Counted from the first letter of the stretch, positions 17,581-27,392 are shown. The stretch: 64,000 nt of DNA from Enhydrobacter aerosaccus (GCF_900167455.1 NZ_FUWJ01000001.1:186001-250000), one strand, 5' to 3'. Made by a program: numbers and translations. The notes: generated by a model from the letters alone, not told the origin.

Positions 17581-18179
17581 TCAGCGGCGCCGCTTGCGGG
17601 AGGTTCTCGGCTTCGGCGACGCAACAGCAAGACCGGCGAGTGCGAGCGTCGAGAACTGTTCGGCGACCTCGCGCACGCCGAGCCGTCCGCGAGGTTTGTA
17701 CCATTTATATGCCCAATTCAGCATCCCGAGCAGACCGTACGTGACCACCGCCACGTCCAGCTCCGCTCGAAACTCGCCGGCCTTTACGCCCTCACGTAAG
17801 ATCCGTTGCCAATAGCCTACATGCTGCTTCGGTGAGAGATTGAGCTGCTGGCGGAACAGGCGGGCGCTTCATCTCCTTCCGCTCGCGGAGATAGACGAAC
17901 AAGCGGGGGTAGTGCTAGTCGAAGCCATCGAGGTGAGCCAGAATGGCGCATCGGAGCTTCTCGCTCGCTGGCAGCAATCTCGCCCATCCTGCTGTACATC
18001 CGAGAAATCGGCTCCTTGACGATGAGGTAAAGCAGGTCGTCCTTACCCTTGAAATGATGGTAAAGGGTGCCCTTGAGGATCCCGACAGCATCTGCGATGT
18101 CCTGGACGGTGGCGGCGTGATAGCCCTTCCGCTGAAACACCCTCGCCGCCGCCGCAATGATCTCCTCAATGTTTGCCAT
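17581..18179 (-). pseudogene. TetR/AcrR-family regulator, disrupted by two frameshifts and a stop
   Basis: The N-terminal DNA-binding domain is intact (IIAAAARVFQRKGYHAATVQ, then DIADAVGILKGTLYHHFKGKDDLL). About 70 codons in, the continuation moves to another frame (EKLRCAILAHLDGFD) with a TAG where a codon is expected. It then moves to a third frame reading NLSPKQHVGYWQRIL and LLGMLNWAYKWYKPRGRLG, a typical TetR C-terminal ligand domain of KstR2-like regulators. The original protein would have been about 200 residues. It may once have controlled the downstream CoA-transferase and amidohydrolase genes. Confidence 0.85.
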
Positions 18180-18212
18180 GGATGGCCATTGTAGCAGCGA
18201 GTGCGTCCGCGA

Positions 18213-19430
18213 CTAGCCGACGTCGCGCCTCAACACGCCGTCACCTTCCAACAGTGCAATCTCGGCTGCGCCCAATCCCAAGTGGCGCGACAGCACATCC
18301 GTGTTGTGCTCGCCCAGCGAGGGCGCGGTCGGTGTCTTGACTGGCGGCTGGCCGACCACGTGCAGGAGTGGGCCGGGCACCTGAAACTGGCCTAGCGCAG
18401 CGTCCTCGACGTCGCGCACGGTGTAGCGCTCGACCAGGTGCGGGTGGCGCATGGCGTCCTCGACCGAGAGCACCGGGGCGCAAGGCACGCGATGCCGCTG
18501 TAGCACGCCGAGTGCCACAGCATCGGAGTGCTGCGCTTGGAGCCAGTCAGTGATGATCTGCTCCAGCACCTCGACATGACGTGCCCTCCCGGCACTGTCG
18601 GCAAAGCGAGGATCGTCCAAAAGATCGGCACGATCCACGGCGCGGGCCAGGCGACGCCACATGTCCTCGCCTACCGGCACCAGCACGATATGGCCTTCGC
18701 GGCTCTTGTAGATGCCGGCTGGCACCACCGAGAAGTGCCGGCTACCGTTGCGGGTCGGCTTGATGGTGCCGCCCGACGCGCTGGCCAGCTCCACTGCCAA
18801 GCCGTGGCTGTGGAAGTAGAAGTCGATCAGCGCGACGTCAAGCCAGCGCCCACCGTTGCCGTGCTTTAGTCGCCCATAGAGTGCGGCATGGATCATGGCC
18901 AGCGCCGTGACGCCGGCGCCAACATCGCCGATGGCGACGCCGGCCATCGGCGGGACGCCGTCCTTGTCGCCGATCATTGCCGTCACGCCGGTGTAGGCCT
19001 GGGCAATGAAATCAAAACCGGGCTGTTGGGAAAGTGGGCCGGACTGGCCAAAGGCCGAGACCGAGCACAAGATCAGCTCAGGGTTCAAGGCGTGTACGAC
19101 TTCCCAGCCGAGACCCAAACGCGCAATCGTGCCAGGAGAGAAGTTCTCCACCATCACCTCGGCCTTGGCGATCAGCCGCTTGACCAGACCGAGCCCACGC
19201 TTGTCGCGCAGGTCGACGCACAGGCTGCGCTTGCCGAGATTCTGCTGGATGAAATAAGCGCTGCGCCCGTTGCGCTTGACTGGCATGGCCCGGGCTAAGT
19301 CGCCTTGCGGTGCCAGTTCTATCTTGATCACCTCGGCGCCCAGCTCGGCCATTGCCCGAGTGCAGACCGGACCGGCAACGTACTGGGTGAAATCCACGAC
19401 CAGCACGCCAGCCAGCGGATGGGAGATCAT
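18213..19430 (-). CDS. CaiB/BaiF (class III) CoA-transferase family protein
   Basis: A 405-residue class III CoA transferase. It begins LAGVLVVDFTQYVAGPVCTR, has the CoA-binding NLGKRSLCVDLRD, and carries the catalytic Asp in AIGDVGAG, the residue that forms the acyl-anhydride in this family. It would move CoA between a donor thioester and a carboxylic acid, or act as a racemase-like relative; the LSQQPGFDFIAQA segment fits the transferase branch. GAGG precedes the ATG. It follows the D-aminoacylase-like gene by 33 bp on the same strand and precedes a dead TetR gene. Confidence 0.9.
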   Translation of the reverse strand: MISHPLAGVLVVDFTQYVAGPVCTRAMAELGAEVIKIELAPQGDLARAMPVKRNGRSAYFIQQNLGKRSLCVDLRDKRGLGLVKRLIAKAEVMVENFSPGTIARLGLGWEVVHALNPELILCSVSAFGQSGPLSQQPGFDFIAQAYTGVTAMIGDKDGVPPMAGVAIGDVGAGVTALAMIHAALYGRLKHGNGGRWLDVALIDFYFHSHGLAVELASASGGTIKPTRNGSRHFSVVPAGIYKSREGHIVLVPVGEDMWRRLARAVDRADLLDDPRFADSAGRARHVEVLEQIITDWLQAQHSDAVALGVLQRHRVPCAPVLSVEDAMRHPHLVERYTVRDVEDAALGQFQVPGPLLHVVGQPPVKTPTAPSLGEHNTDVLSRHLGLGAAEIALLEGDGVLRRDVG

Positions 19431-19463
19431 CTGCTGCCTCGCATTGTATGCCCCGCTTCGCCG

Positions 19464-21173
19464 CTAGCGGAGCGCTGCCGCGGCGAGGGGACCGCGGAGC
19501 ACGCGGCCGGGATGTGCGCCGGTATGCTCGCCGTCGCGCAGCACGACGACGCCGTTGACGATGGATGCCGCAAAGCCCGTCGCCTTCTGGCGAAGCCGCC
19601 GCGCCCCCGCCGGTAGGTCGTCGACGACCTCGGGCATGAGCGGCGCCACTCGGTCGGGATCGAACACAACGAGGTCGGCGGCCAATCCCTCGCGCAGCAG
19701 GCCCCGATCATGAAGTCCCCAGGCGGATGCCGGCTCAAGGGTCAGCAGGCGAACGCCTTCCTCCAACGTCAGTGCCTTCCGCTCCCGCACCCAATACGCG
19801 AGCACGTGCGTCTGAAGCGAGGAATCCATAATCTGTGAGACATGCGCGCCGGAGTCCGAGAACGTCACCACGGACCGGGGATGGCGCATCATTTCGAGCA
19901 CGATGTCGTCCTGTCCGTTCGACAGCGGCTGGACGAAGAAGCAGTGAAGGTCGCGCTCAAGCGCAAGCTGGATCATCGCCTCGACCGGATCGACGTCGCG
20001 CTCGCGTGCGATGCTGGCGATGGAGCGGTGCGGCCCAACCGGCTGTTCCATGAGAAAGAGCCACTCGTAGTCCGGGCGGCGCGCCTCGGCGCCCACCGCT
20101 TGAGCCGAATCCATGCGGTTCGCGGCCGCGATGAGTCTCGTCCGTAGCGTTTGGTCGCGTAACGCAGCAAGCTGTTCGGCGAGCGGAAGAGCACGCAGCG
20201 GTCCCCACTCTGGCAGGCCATCGAAAGGCAGGCTTGTCTCGAAGGATAGCAGCACGCTGATGGCGCGGCTGTGCACCTGCGCGAACATCCGCCCGCCCGC
20301 TCGCGCGGTTTCGTCCAGCAACGCGAAGAACTGCCGCCAGTGGTCTGGCACCGCCCGCGAGCTGAACATCCCCCAGGTCACGGGCACCCCGGTCTCCACA
20401 GCGAGATCGCGGAGACGGTTGAGGTAGTCGCGGATCCGCTCAGGATCGCGGCCTGTATCTTCACTCGCGATTTCGAAGACGCCTGCTCCAAGCTCGCTCA
20501 TCACGCCTACCAGCTCGCGAACCTCGCTCCACGCCGCGACCCGGCTCGCCACGGGACTGCCATCGGGCGTCGCGTGGTTTCGCGTACGCGACGTAGTGAA
20601 GCCGATCGCCCCCGCGTATAACGCGTTCGACAGCTCACGCTTCATGGTCATGAGATCGTCGGCGGTCGCTGGTTCTGAGAACGCGCGCTCGCCCATGGCA
20701 TAGGTGCGCAGTGCCGAATGTCCGACGTACCCCGCGTAGTTGATACCCTTGCGCAAGCCCTCCAGCGCATCGAGATACTGAGCGTACGTCTCCCATGTCC
20801 AATCGATCCCGGCTTCCATGGCCTCAGCGGGGATGTCTTCAGCGCGCTCGAGATTGCGCAGCACGAGATGCTTCTCGTCCGGGCGGCACGGCGCGAGCGT
20901 GAAGCCGCAATTGCCCATGATGGCCGTGGTCACACCATGCCAGCATGAGCAGGTGCCGAGCGGATCCCACGCGACTTGCGCATCCATATGGGTGTGTCCG
21001 TCAATGAAGCCCGGCGCCACCACGAGCCCGCGTGCATCTAGCTCCTGTCGCCCTCGATCCTTGATACGCCCGATACGCGAGATCCGGCCGCTACGAATGC
21101 CGATGTCGGCGCGATAGGAAGGCAGTCCCGAGCCGTCCACGACCTCGCCTCCACGAATCACCAGCTCATACAT
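19464..21173 (-). CDS. N-acyl-D-amino-acid deacylase-like amidohydrolase
   Basis: A 569-residue amidohydrolase-superfamily protein. GFIDGHTHMDAQ is the HxH metal motif at the start of the barrel, GNCGFTLAPC contains the Cys found in D-aminoacylases, and FSDSGAHVSQIMD provides the late Asp. The composite beta-sandwich ends are present (ELVIRGGEVVDGSG and VNGVVVLRDGEHTGAHPGRVL). Family members hydrolyse N-acyl-D-amino acids or related amides and imides using zinc. A GAGGAGG ribosome site precedes the ATG. Many relatives in catabolic clusters have no known substrate, so the exact activity is open. Confidence 0.88.
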   Translation of the reverse strand: MYELVIRGGEVVDGSGLPSYRADIGIRSGRISRIGRIKDRGRQELDARGLVVAPGFIDGHTHMDAQVAWDPLGTCSCWHGVTTAIMGNCGFTLAPCRPDEKHLVLRNLERAEDIPAEAMEAGIDWTWETYAQYLDALEGLRKGINYAGYVGHSALRTYAMGERAFSEPATADDLMTMKRELSNALYAGAIGFTTSRTRNHATPDGSPVASRVAAWSEVRELVGVMSELGAGVFEIASEDTGRDPERIRDYLNRLRDLAVETGVPVTWGMFSSRAVPDHWRQFFALLDETARAGGRMFAQVHSRAISVLLSFETSLPFDGLPEWGPLRALPLAEQLAALRDQTLRTRLIAAANRMDSAQAVGAEARRPDYEWLFLMEQPVGPHRSIASIARERDVDPVEAMIQLALERDLHCFFVQPLSNGQDDIVLEMMRHPRSVVTFSDSGAHVSQIMDSSLQTHVLAYWVRERKALTLEEGVRLLTLEPASAWGLHDRGLLREGLAADLVVFDPDRVAPLMPEVVDDLPAGARRLRQKATGFAASIVNGVVVLRDGEHTGAHPGRVLRGPLAAAALR

Positions 21174-21216
21174 GGCGAGTCCTCCTCGAAGCTTGCTGAA
21201 TGCAGGTACCGGTCCC

Positions 21217-21588
21217 TATGGTCGCTCGAGGCCATAGAGCTCTGGCACGTTGTAGCGGCGTGCGAGGTCGCGCTCCGCCTTGGTCATGTACGCGGTTTGC
21301 CCTGCCAACAAACGACCTGTTCTTTCGGCCAGAAGGAGTGCGCGGGAAGTTGTTCGCCCACATCAGTCGACAGACGTTGCAGAGGTCGTTTTTCTTGAAG
21401 GCCAGCCAGCCATCCTGAAATGCGGCGTAGCAACGGTGGCGCTCCCAAGCGTGGCCCATACGGCACATGAAATGTGGCACCGAGCCCACATCGGCCTCGA
21501 CACAAGCCAGCTTGAGTTTCGGATGACACTCGAACATGCTGCCGAAAACAAAGGTAACGATAATGTCCAGACAGTCCGGACGGGACAC
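21217..21588 (-). pseudogene. C-terminal remnant of an amidohydrolase (family 2)
   Basis: Minus-strand reading gives FECHPKLKLACVEADVGSVP, CRMGHAWERHR and LMWANNFPR. This corresponds to the segment FERHPKLRVVCVEADAGWAP...MWANDFPH of the intact amidohydrolase near the right end of this window. A frameshift near 21330 moves the end to AERDLARRYNVPELYGLER plus a stop, matching the usual NVxELYxL terminus. The N-terminal two-thirds, including the metal-binding start, is absent. This is a truncated and frameshifted copy of a different family member. Confidence 0.75.
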
Positions 21589-21610
21589 TCACTGCTAAGA
21601 AGAACTATCT

Positions 21611-21633
21611 TTGACCAATCGTTTGGTTGATCA
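21611..21633. promoter_or_regulatory. Imperfect palindrome, TetR-operator-like
   Basis: TTGACCAATCGTTTGGTTGA contains the inverted pair ACCAA-N4-TTGGT and lies in AT-rich DNA just beyond the amidohydrolase remnant. It looks like a TetR-type operator. It may be an orphan site of the dead TetR gene at 17.6-18.2 kb. Confidence 0.3.
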
Positions 21634-21769
21634 ATAAAGGCTAGAATTCGGTCCCCTTACTGTCAACCAAAGGCACCGGCGGACTAGCAGCAGACCCGTG
21701 AAGAATTGTTGGCTTGCCTATTGCGCTGCTTCGAACACTCCGTGGCCGAGCGGAAAGCCGTCAAGGTTT

Positions 21770-22080
21770 CTAGTCTAGCAGGGCGATGCAGATCTGCTTG
21801 TAGTCGGGCCGATGATCGTGGCTATGACCGCGTCCAGCGAACGGCTCGCCGCCCCTCCGCGGGAGATGGGCTTCCAGCGTGTGCTCCACAAACAGGTCGA
21901 GTGCCCGATAAAGCTGGTCCTTGTTGATCAGATCGGCACCGAGCTGCAGCAGATCATCCAGCACCTACCAGTGCGCGGCGAAGGGCAGCTCGCTCGGCGA
22001 CTCGCGCAGCCGTACCGCCACCATCCTCGCCCACGGCACCGCCTCTTCGCCCAGCGCCGCCACTCGGTTGGCCGGCACGA
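21770..22080 (-). mobile_element. IS1634/IS4-type transposase remnant
   Basis: Minus-strand fragments WARMVAVRLRESPSELPFA, then after a stop INKDQLYRALDLFVEHTLEA and GHSHDHRPDYKQICIALLD, match in order the segments of IS1634-family transposases (DELYRALDWL and GYSRDHRPDCKQVCIAL). The stretch between them is shortened and the catalytic Asp region is gone. Confidence 0.6.
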
Positions 22081-22290
22081 AGCGCCCCATGGTCCAGTAC
22101 ACTATGGAGCCGCCCACCCCATCGCGCGGGCGATGTCCTCCTCACCGGCCCGCGCGTCGGCCGCCAGCAGGATCTGCGCCCGCTTCAGCTCGCGAGCCGC
22201 ATGCTTGCCGCCGCTCAGCGGCGTCACAAGCTCAAGCTCGGCGCGTTCTGCTTGGCTCGGTTCGATGGTCCTCGGAACCCGACGGCCCCA
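22080..22290 (-). mobile_element. IS630-type transposase N-terminal remnant
   Basis: Minus-strand reading yields TIEPSQAERAELELVTPLSG, then GKHAARELKRAQILLAADAR and EDIARAMG, with GGSIVYWTMGRF in the next frame. This is the helix-turn-helix start of an IS630 subgroup different from the one at 17 kb (normally GGSTVYRTKRRFVEG). It is frameshifted and fused directly to the IS1634-like remnant. Confidence 0.6.
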
Positions 22291-22374
22291 TCACACGACA
22301 GCCGAGCGCCGCATGAAGTATCGACATTTATCTATCGTCTCGCATCAAGCCTGCCGATCCTCAAGTTGCGCCGC

Positions 22375-22401
22375 AACTCGTCAAATTCTCTTTGACGAGT
22401 T
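22375..22401. terminator. 11-bp perfect hairpin
   Basis: AACTCGTCAAA and TTTGACGAGTT form a perfect 11-bp inverted repeat around a 5-nt loop. It lies about 170 bp past the PAS gene stop. There is no clear T-run on either strand, so a terminator role is only likely. Otherwise 22291-22571 shows no recognisable gene. Confidence 0.4.
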
Positions 22402-22571
22402 ACTCGCAGCGGTCTGTTTCTCTGCGCTCACTGTCCGCGGCGTAGTCGGGCCATGTTCCGTGGCGTCCAGGCGATTGAGCTTGTCGCAGGCTCTATCAAT
22501 CGCACGCTGATCGGGCTCAACATTCGCGACGGATATTGTCTCGTCGGGCGCGCGGCATGAGTTTATTGGGA

Positions 22572-23030
22572 TCACATCCCGCGTTCGTCCGCACATAGTC
22601 TCCTGAGTTCCTGAAACGTCGCGGTCGCGTCGCGCAGCACCGCAACGATACCCGCCACTACGCCGTACGGACCGGGCAGCGGGGCAACCGTGAAGTGTAT
22701 GGAGATCGTCTGCCCAGATTTGGTCTGGGCCGGCACCGAGAGGGGTTCGTTCGACGGATGCCGGGATCGCCCGGTCTCCATCATGAGGCGGTAGGCGTCC
22801 CAGTGGCGCTGCCGGAGGCGTTCGGGAATGATGATCTCGAGAGACTGACCAACCGCCTCATCGCGCGAGAAGCCGAAGATGCGCTCCGCGCCGGCATTCC
22901 AGAACCGAATAAGCCCCTCGCAGTCAGCACAAATCACAGCATCTGGGAGATCGTGAAACACAGCGTCGGTGAGACCTGTGAGATCGCCCTCAGCGAAGCC
23001 AGCGACCTTATTGGCATCCCTAAGTGTCAT
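22572..23030 (-). CDS. Single PAS-domain protein
   Basis: A 152-residue protein that is little more than one PAS fold: VFHDLPDAVICADCEGLIRF, WNAGAERIFGFSRDEAVGQS, then a PAC-like end ISIHFTVAPL with VVAGIVAVLRDAT. There is no output domain. The ATG is preceded by GAGGGAG and replaces a long upstream extension of Arg- and Pro-rich codons that looks non-coding. Such stand-alone PAS proteins usually partner with a histidine kinase or chemoreceptor encoded elsewhere. The ligand, heme or flavin, cannot be told. Confidence 0.8.
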   Translation of the reverse strand: MTLRDANKVAGFAEGDLTGLTDAVFHDLPDAVICADCEGLIRFWNAGAERIFGFSRDEAVGQSLEIIIPERLRQRHWDAYRLMMETGRSRHPSNEPLSVPAQTKSGQTISIHFTVAPLPGPYGVVAGIVAVLRDATATFQELRRLCADERGM

Positions 23031-23226
23031 GACACGGCTCCCTCTGGCGTTTCCAGCAGGCAGGAGCAGTTCGCGACGGTGCGGGTGTCGAGTCATCGGC
23101 GGGCCAGGCCGCGCCAGGACCGGGCGACCTGCGGGAACTCGGCCAGCTCGGCAGGTCATCCGACGCGGTCGGCGACACGCCGATATCGCGATAGGTGGCG
23201 TAAGGCTGCATGGCAGCTCCGTTGGC

Positions 23227-24396
<1,170 letters not shown>

Positions 24397-24462
24397 GTGA
24401 TCTCCTTCGCTCTTGCGGTCAGCGCAGGCCGAGCTCGCGGGCGACGATCAGCGGCACATCGG

Positions 24463-25404
24463 TCAGGAATGGTGCGGAGCGGCAAGAGCGCCGCGCAGCC
24501 ATGCGCAGGTCTCCTTCATCGCAACGCCGGCTTTGTCGACGACGCCGACCCAGAACATGAATCCGTGGTTGACACCGTCGTACCGGCTCAGCGCCGTCCG
24601 GACGCCGCCCGCACGCAGCTTCTGCGCGTATAATTCGCCCTCGTCGCGTAGCGGGTCGTATTCGGCGGTGATGACGAGCGCCGACGGCAAGCCGGCCAGA
24701 TCACGGGCGCGGAGCGGCGAGGCATGCGGGTGCGCCCCCTGGGCAGGATCGCTCAGGTAGTGCTCCCAGAACCACTTCATCGTGTCGCGGCTGAGCCCAT
24801 AGCCCTCGGCGTTCTCTTCGTATGAAGGCGTGCCGGGCGTGTGGTAGTCCGTCACCGGGTAGAGCAGCAGCTGGGCGCACAAGGCCGGGCCGCCTTCGTC
24901 GCGCAGCCTGAGCGCGGCAACCGCGGCCATGTTGCCGCCGGCGCTGTCGCCCGCGACGGCGACGCGCGTTGGGTCGGCGCCGAGTTCGGAGGCGTGGGCG
25001 GCCGCCCAGCGGACAGCGTGCAGGCAATCCTCGATTCCGGCGGGAAATTTGTGCTCGGGCGCCAGTCGGTAATCGACCGACACGACGACACACGCCGCCC
25101 CGGCGCACAGATTGCGGCACATGCCGTCATGCGTGTCGAGGCTGCACAGCACGAAGCCGCTACCGTGAAAGAACACGAGCAGCGGAAAGGGGCCGGCCCC
25201 GAGTGGCTTATAGATGCGCAGTCGCAACGGCCCGCCCGGTCCGTCGATCATCCGCTCGCACACGTCGGCGACCGCAGCCGGCGGCGCCATCAAAGCAATC
25301 CGGGCCTCGTACTGCGCGCGTGCCACGTCGACCGGCAGGGTGTGCGTAGCGGGCACACCGGTGCCTTTGTCGAGCAATGCCTGGATCTGCGGATCTAAGG
25401 GCAT
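24463..25404 (-). CDS. Alpha/beta hydrolase, hormone-sensitive-lipase-type esterase
   Basis: A 313-residue esterase. The oxyanion loop reads FFHGSGFVL rather than the usual HGGGF, the nucleophile is in GDSAGGN, and Asp and His are in AEYDPLRDE and GVNHGFMFW. The ATG (MPLDPQIQ) has GAGGAACG upstream; longer readings would extend through the operator-like palindromes and are rejected. It is transcribed divergently from the IclR gene, whose likely operator sits immediately upstream of this start, so it is probably an IclR target. Confidence 0.9.
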   Translation of the reverse strand: MPLDPQIQALLDKGTGVPATHTLPVDVARAQYEARIALMAPPAAVADVCERMIDGPGGPLRLRIYKPLGAGPFPLLVFFHGSGFVLCSLDTHDGMCRNLCAGAACVVVSVDYRLAPEHKFPAGIEDCLHAVRWAAAHASELGADPTRVAVAGDSAGGNMAAVAALRLRDEGGPALCAQLLLYPVTDYHTPGTPSYEENAEGYGLSRDTMKWFWEHYLSDPAQGAHPHASPLRARDLAGLPSALVITAEYDPLRDEGELYAQKLRAGGVRTALSRYDGVNHGFMFWVGVVDKAGVAMKETCAWLRGALAAPHHS

Positions 25405-25415
25405 ATCGTTCCTCG

Positions 25416-25448
25416 GTGTCTTCAATAGAAGACACACGATTTCTATTG
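25416..25448. promoter_or_regulatory. Two interlocked perfect palindromes, probable IclR operator
   Basis: GTGTCTTC-AATA-GAAGACAC (25416-25435) is a perfect 8-bp inverted repeat. CAATAGAA-N10-TTCTATTG (25423-25448) is a second perfect 8-bp inverted repeat that reuses the middle of the first. They occupy the short intergenic space between an esterase gene and a divergent IclR-family gene, the classical place for autoregulation. Binding by that regulator is inferred. Confidence 0.65.
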
Positions 25449-25513
25449 CGCCGACAGAGCGCGTGACTATCATGCCCGTCGGCATGCGTCAACGCGCTTG
25501 GTAGGTCAGAAGA

Positions 25514-26389
25514 ATGGATCGGGAGCCGGCGAGCTCAACCAGAACGCTTCAAGCGAAAGACCTCGAAGGCGAGCCGACCAGTGCGAGGCGCCGGAGACCG
25601 GCGGCGACCGGTAGGACCACGGGAACGCCCGGGAAGCCTGTCGGCGCGATCGTCGCGGCCGCGAGTGTCCTCCGGGCGCTGCATGCTTCCGAGCGGCCCT
25701 TGAACGCCAGCGAGGTCGCCCGCGCCGCGGGCCTGCATCGCGGCACCGCCTACAACATCCTGCGCACGCTGCAAGCCGAGGGCTTTGTCGGCTATGACGA
25801 GGCGACGCGCAGCTACTCGATGAGCCTGCGCATTCTCGAATTCGCGTACGGGGTGTTGCAGCGCAGCGGGCTGATGGACTTGGCGCGCCCGCTGATGCAT
25901 GCGCTTTCCGACGCACACGGCGTGTCGGTGTACCTGTCCAAGGTCCTGGGCCGCTCCTCGCTGCTGCTGTTGGACTGGGTCGGCACCGCGTTTCGCAACG
26001 ATTTATATGTGATGGTCGGGCGCCAATATCCCGGCCCGGCTGGGGCATCGGGCGTGATCATGGCTGCATTCGGAAACAGCACCGAACCCGAGCTCAAGGC
26101 GCTCCTGGCGCAGGTCAGGTGGTACCGAAAGCCTTCCTTTCCCGAGTTCGTAGCGCGGGTGAAGGACGCGAAGCAATCTGGTTTCGCGGTGGATCGCGGA
26201 ACCATGTTCCAAGGCATCACGCAGGTCTCGGTGCCTGTTCTGTCCCCCTCCTGGGAGCCGCTGCTGATCCTGACGGCCGCGGGGCATTCGTACGACCTCG
26301 GCGACGATGCTCTCGGGCCGCTCAGCCGCGCGATGCAATCTGCGGCGGGACGGCTTTCCGAAAGCGTCAGATTGTTGCGGCTTGCATAG
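25514..26389 (+). CDS. IclR-family transcriptional regulator
   Basis: A 291-residue regulator. A basic, low-complexity N-terminal tail (about 1-40) precedes the winged helix (LNASEVARAAGLHRGTAYNI, then LRTLQAEGFV), and the C-terminal effector domain runs from about 110 with IMAAFGNS and GFAVDRGTMFQGITQVSVPV. IclR proteins bind small acids or aromatics and act as repressors or activators. It faces the esterase gene and leads the MaoC-BVMO-acyl-CoA dehydrogenase-thiolase series on its own strand, so it is the likely controller of both directions. Confidence 0.92.
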   Translation: MDREPASSTRTLQAKDLEGEPTSARRRRPAATGRTTGTPGKPVGAIVAAASVLRALHASERPLNASEVARAAGLHRGTAYNILRTLQAEGFVGYDEATRSYSMSLRILEFAYGVLQRSGLMDLARPLMHALSDAHGVSVYLSKVLGRSSLLLLDWVGTAFRNDLYVMVGRQYPGPAGASGVIMAAFGNSTEPELKALLAQVRWYRKPSFPEFVARVKDAKQSGFAVDRGTMFQGITQVSVPVLSPSWEPLLILTAAGHSYDLGDDALGPLSRAMQSAAGRLSESVRLLRLA

Positions 26390-26466
26390 AGAACGGTGCA
26401 TGGATGAACCAGAAATCTGTCGTACCAGAATTTCGGCGAGAGACGGATGGTAGGCGAGATCGGGAT

Positions 26467-26919
26467 ATGGGTCTGATACCGGACCAGGCACGGGGTATGA
26501 TCGGCGCGTCCGATCCGCCGATGCGGGTCGAGGTAAGCCGCCGCGAGATCACCAAGTATTCGATCGCCACGGAGCAGCGATTGAAGAAATTCCTCGACGG
26601 GGATGAGGCTCCGCCGATGTTTCTGTTCGGCGCGCTTCGTCCGCTCGTGCCCGTGAACGAACTGGGGCCGGACGGCATCGCCACGACCTCGCTCTTGCCT
26701 GACCTGCCGCTGAAGCGTGTCATGGCCGGTGGCACGAAGACCCGCTATTTCCGCCGGATAAAGCCCGGCGACGTCCTCGTGGCCGTTCGCACTCTCTCGG
26801 ATATCTATGAAAAGCGTGGCTCGAAGGGCGACCTGATTTTCCTCGTCTATACAATTGACGTGCGAACCGAAACTGGAGAACGGGTGGCCGAAGAAGTGCA
26901 AACGCGCATTGTTCGCTGA
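26467..26919 (+). CDS. MaoC-like dehydratase, N-terminal hotdog subunit
   Basis: About 150 residues with the FAS1-type MaoC N-terminal fold (MGLIPDQARGMIG, DEAPPMFLFGALRPLVPVN, LKRVMAGGTKTRYFRRIKPG). It lacks the catalytic Asp/His hydratase motif and is therefore expected to pair with the next gene product as a heterodimeric enoyl-CoA hydratase, as in ChsH1/ChsH2-type and mesaconyl-CoA hydratase-type enzymes. The start at MGLIPD fits homologue starts; an ATG 63 bp upstream (MNQKS) is an alternative. It is separated by 11 bp from the second subunit. Confidence 0.8.
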   Translation: MGLIPDQARGMIGASDPPMRVEVSRREITKYSIATEQRLKKFLDGDEAPPMFLFGALRPLVPVNELGPDGIATTSLLPDLPLKRVMAGGTKTRYFRRIKPGDVLVAVRTLSDIYEKRGSKGDLIFLVYTIDVRTETGERVAEEVQTRIVR

Positions 26920-26930
26920 GGAACCTTACC

Positions 26931-27344
26931 ATGCGAAGTATCGAAGACATCCAAGTCGGCGATTGCCTGCCCGAGCGTCGTCATGCACCGACCAACGTAT
27001 CCCTGTTTCTCTATAATGCCGCGATCTGGAACGCGCATCGCATTCACTATGATGCCGGCTATACCACCGAGGTGGAGAAGCATCCCGCGATCGTGGTGGA
27101 CGGTCCGCTGCAAGGCGACTGGCTCACGCAAGCCGTTATCAACTGGCTGGGTGATGACGGCGACCTCATCGAGTTCGAGTATTCGAACCGGCGGGCAAGC
27201 TACCTCGGCGAAACGCTGATCTCCGGAGGAAGGATAGAGGCGGTCAGGCCTGCCGACCTCGAGGCGGAGATCTCGGTGTTCGTCAAGTCGGAGGCCGGCG
27301 AGATCATGACGCCCGGACGGGCCACGGTCAGGTTCCGCCGCTAG
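26931..27344 (+). CDS. MaoC-like dehydratase, catalytic hotdog subunit
   Basis: A 137-residue hotdog protein. FLYNAAIWNAHRIHYDAGYT is the hydratase-2-like active-site helix of the itaconyl/mesaconyl-CoA hydratase group, with His in the HRIHYD motif. GPLQGDWLTQAVINW follows, as in two-domain relatives. Together with the preceding gene it would hydrate the enoyl-CoA made by the acyl-CoA dehydrogenase pair further down the operon. The start is preceded by GAGGAACC. Confidence 0.82.
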   Translation: MRSIEDIQVGDCLPERRHAPTNVSLFLYNAAIWNAHRIHYDAGYTTEVEKHPAIVVDGPLQGDWLTQAVINWLGDDGDLIEFEYSNRRASYLGETLISGGRIEAVRPADLEAEISVFVKSEAGEIMTPGRATVRFRR

Positions 27345-27392
27345 GCCATTCGCACGTCAAACGCAACCTCGCGGACCCCCGGAGCGGCATCC

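Noticed and set aside
22381..22596. Possible 71-codon gene overlapping the PAS gene end
   Set aside because: No ribosome site and no recognisable protein; its stop falls in the 11-bp hairpin but this alone is insufficient.
24421..24475. Minus-strand tail FLTDVPLIVARELGLR between the esterase and racemase genes
   Set aside because: It looks like a real protein C-terminus in another frame, but it is too short to assign to a family.
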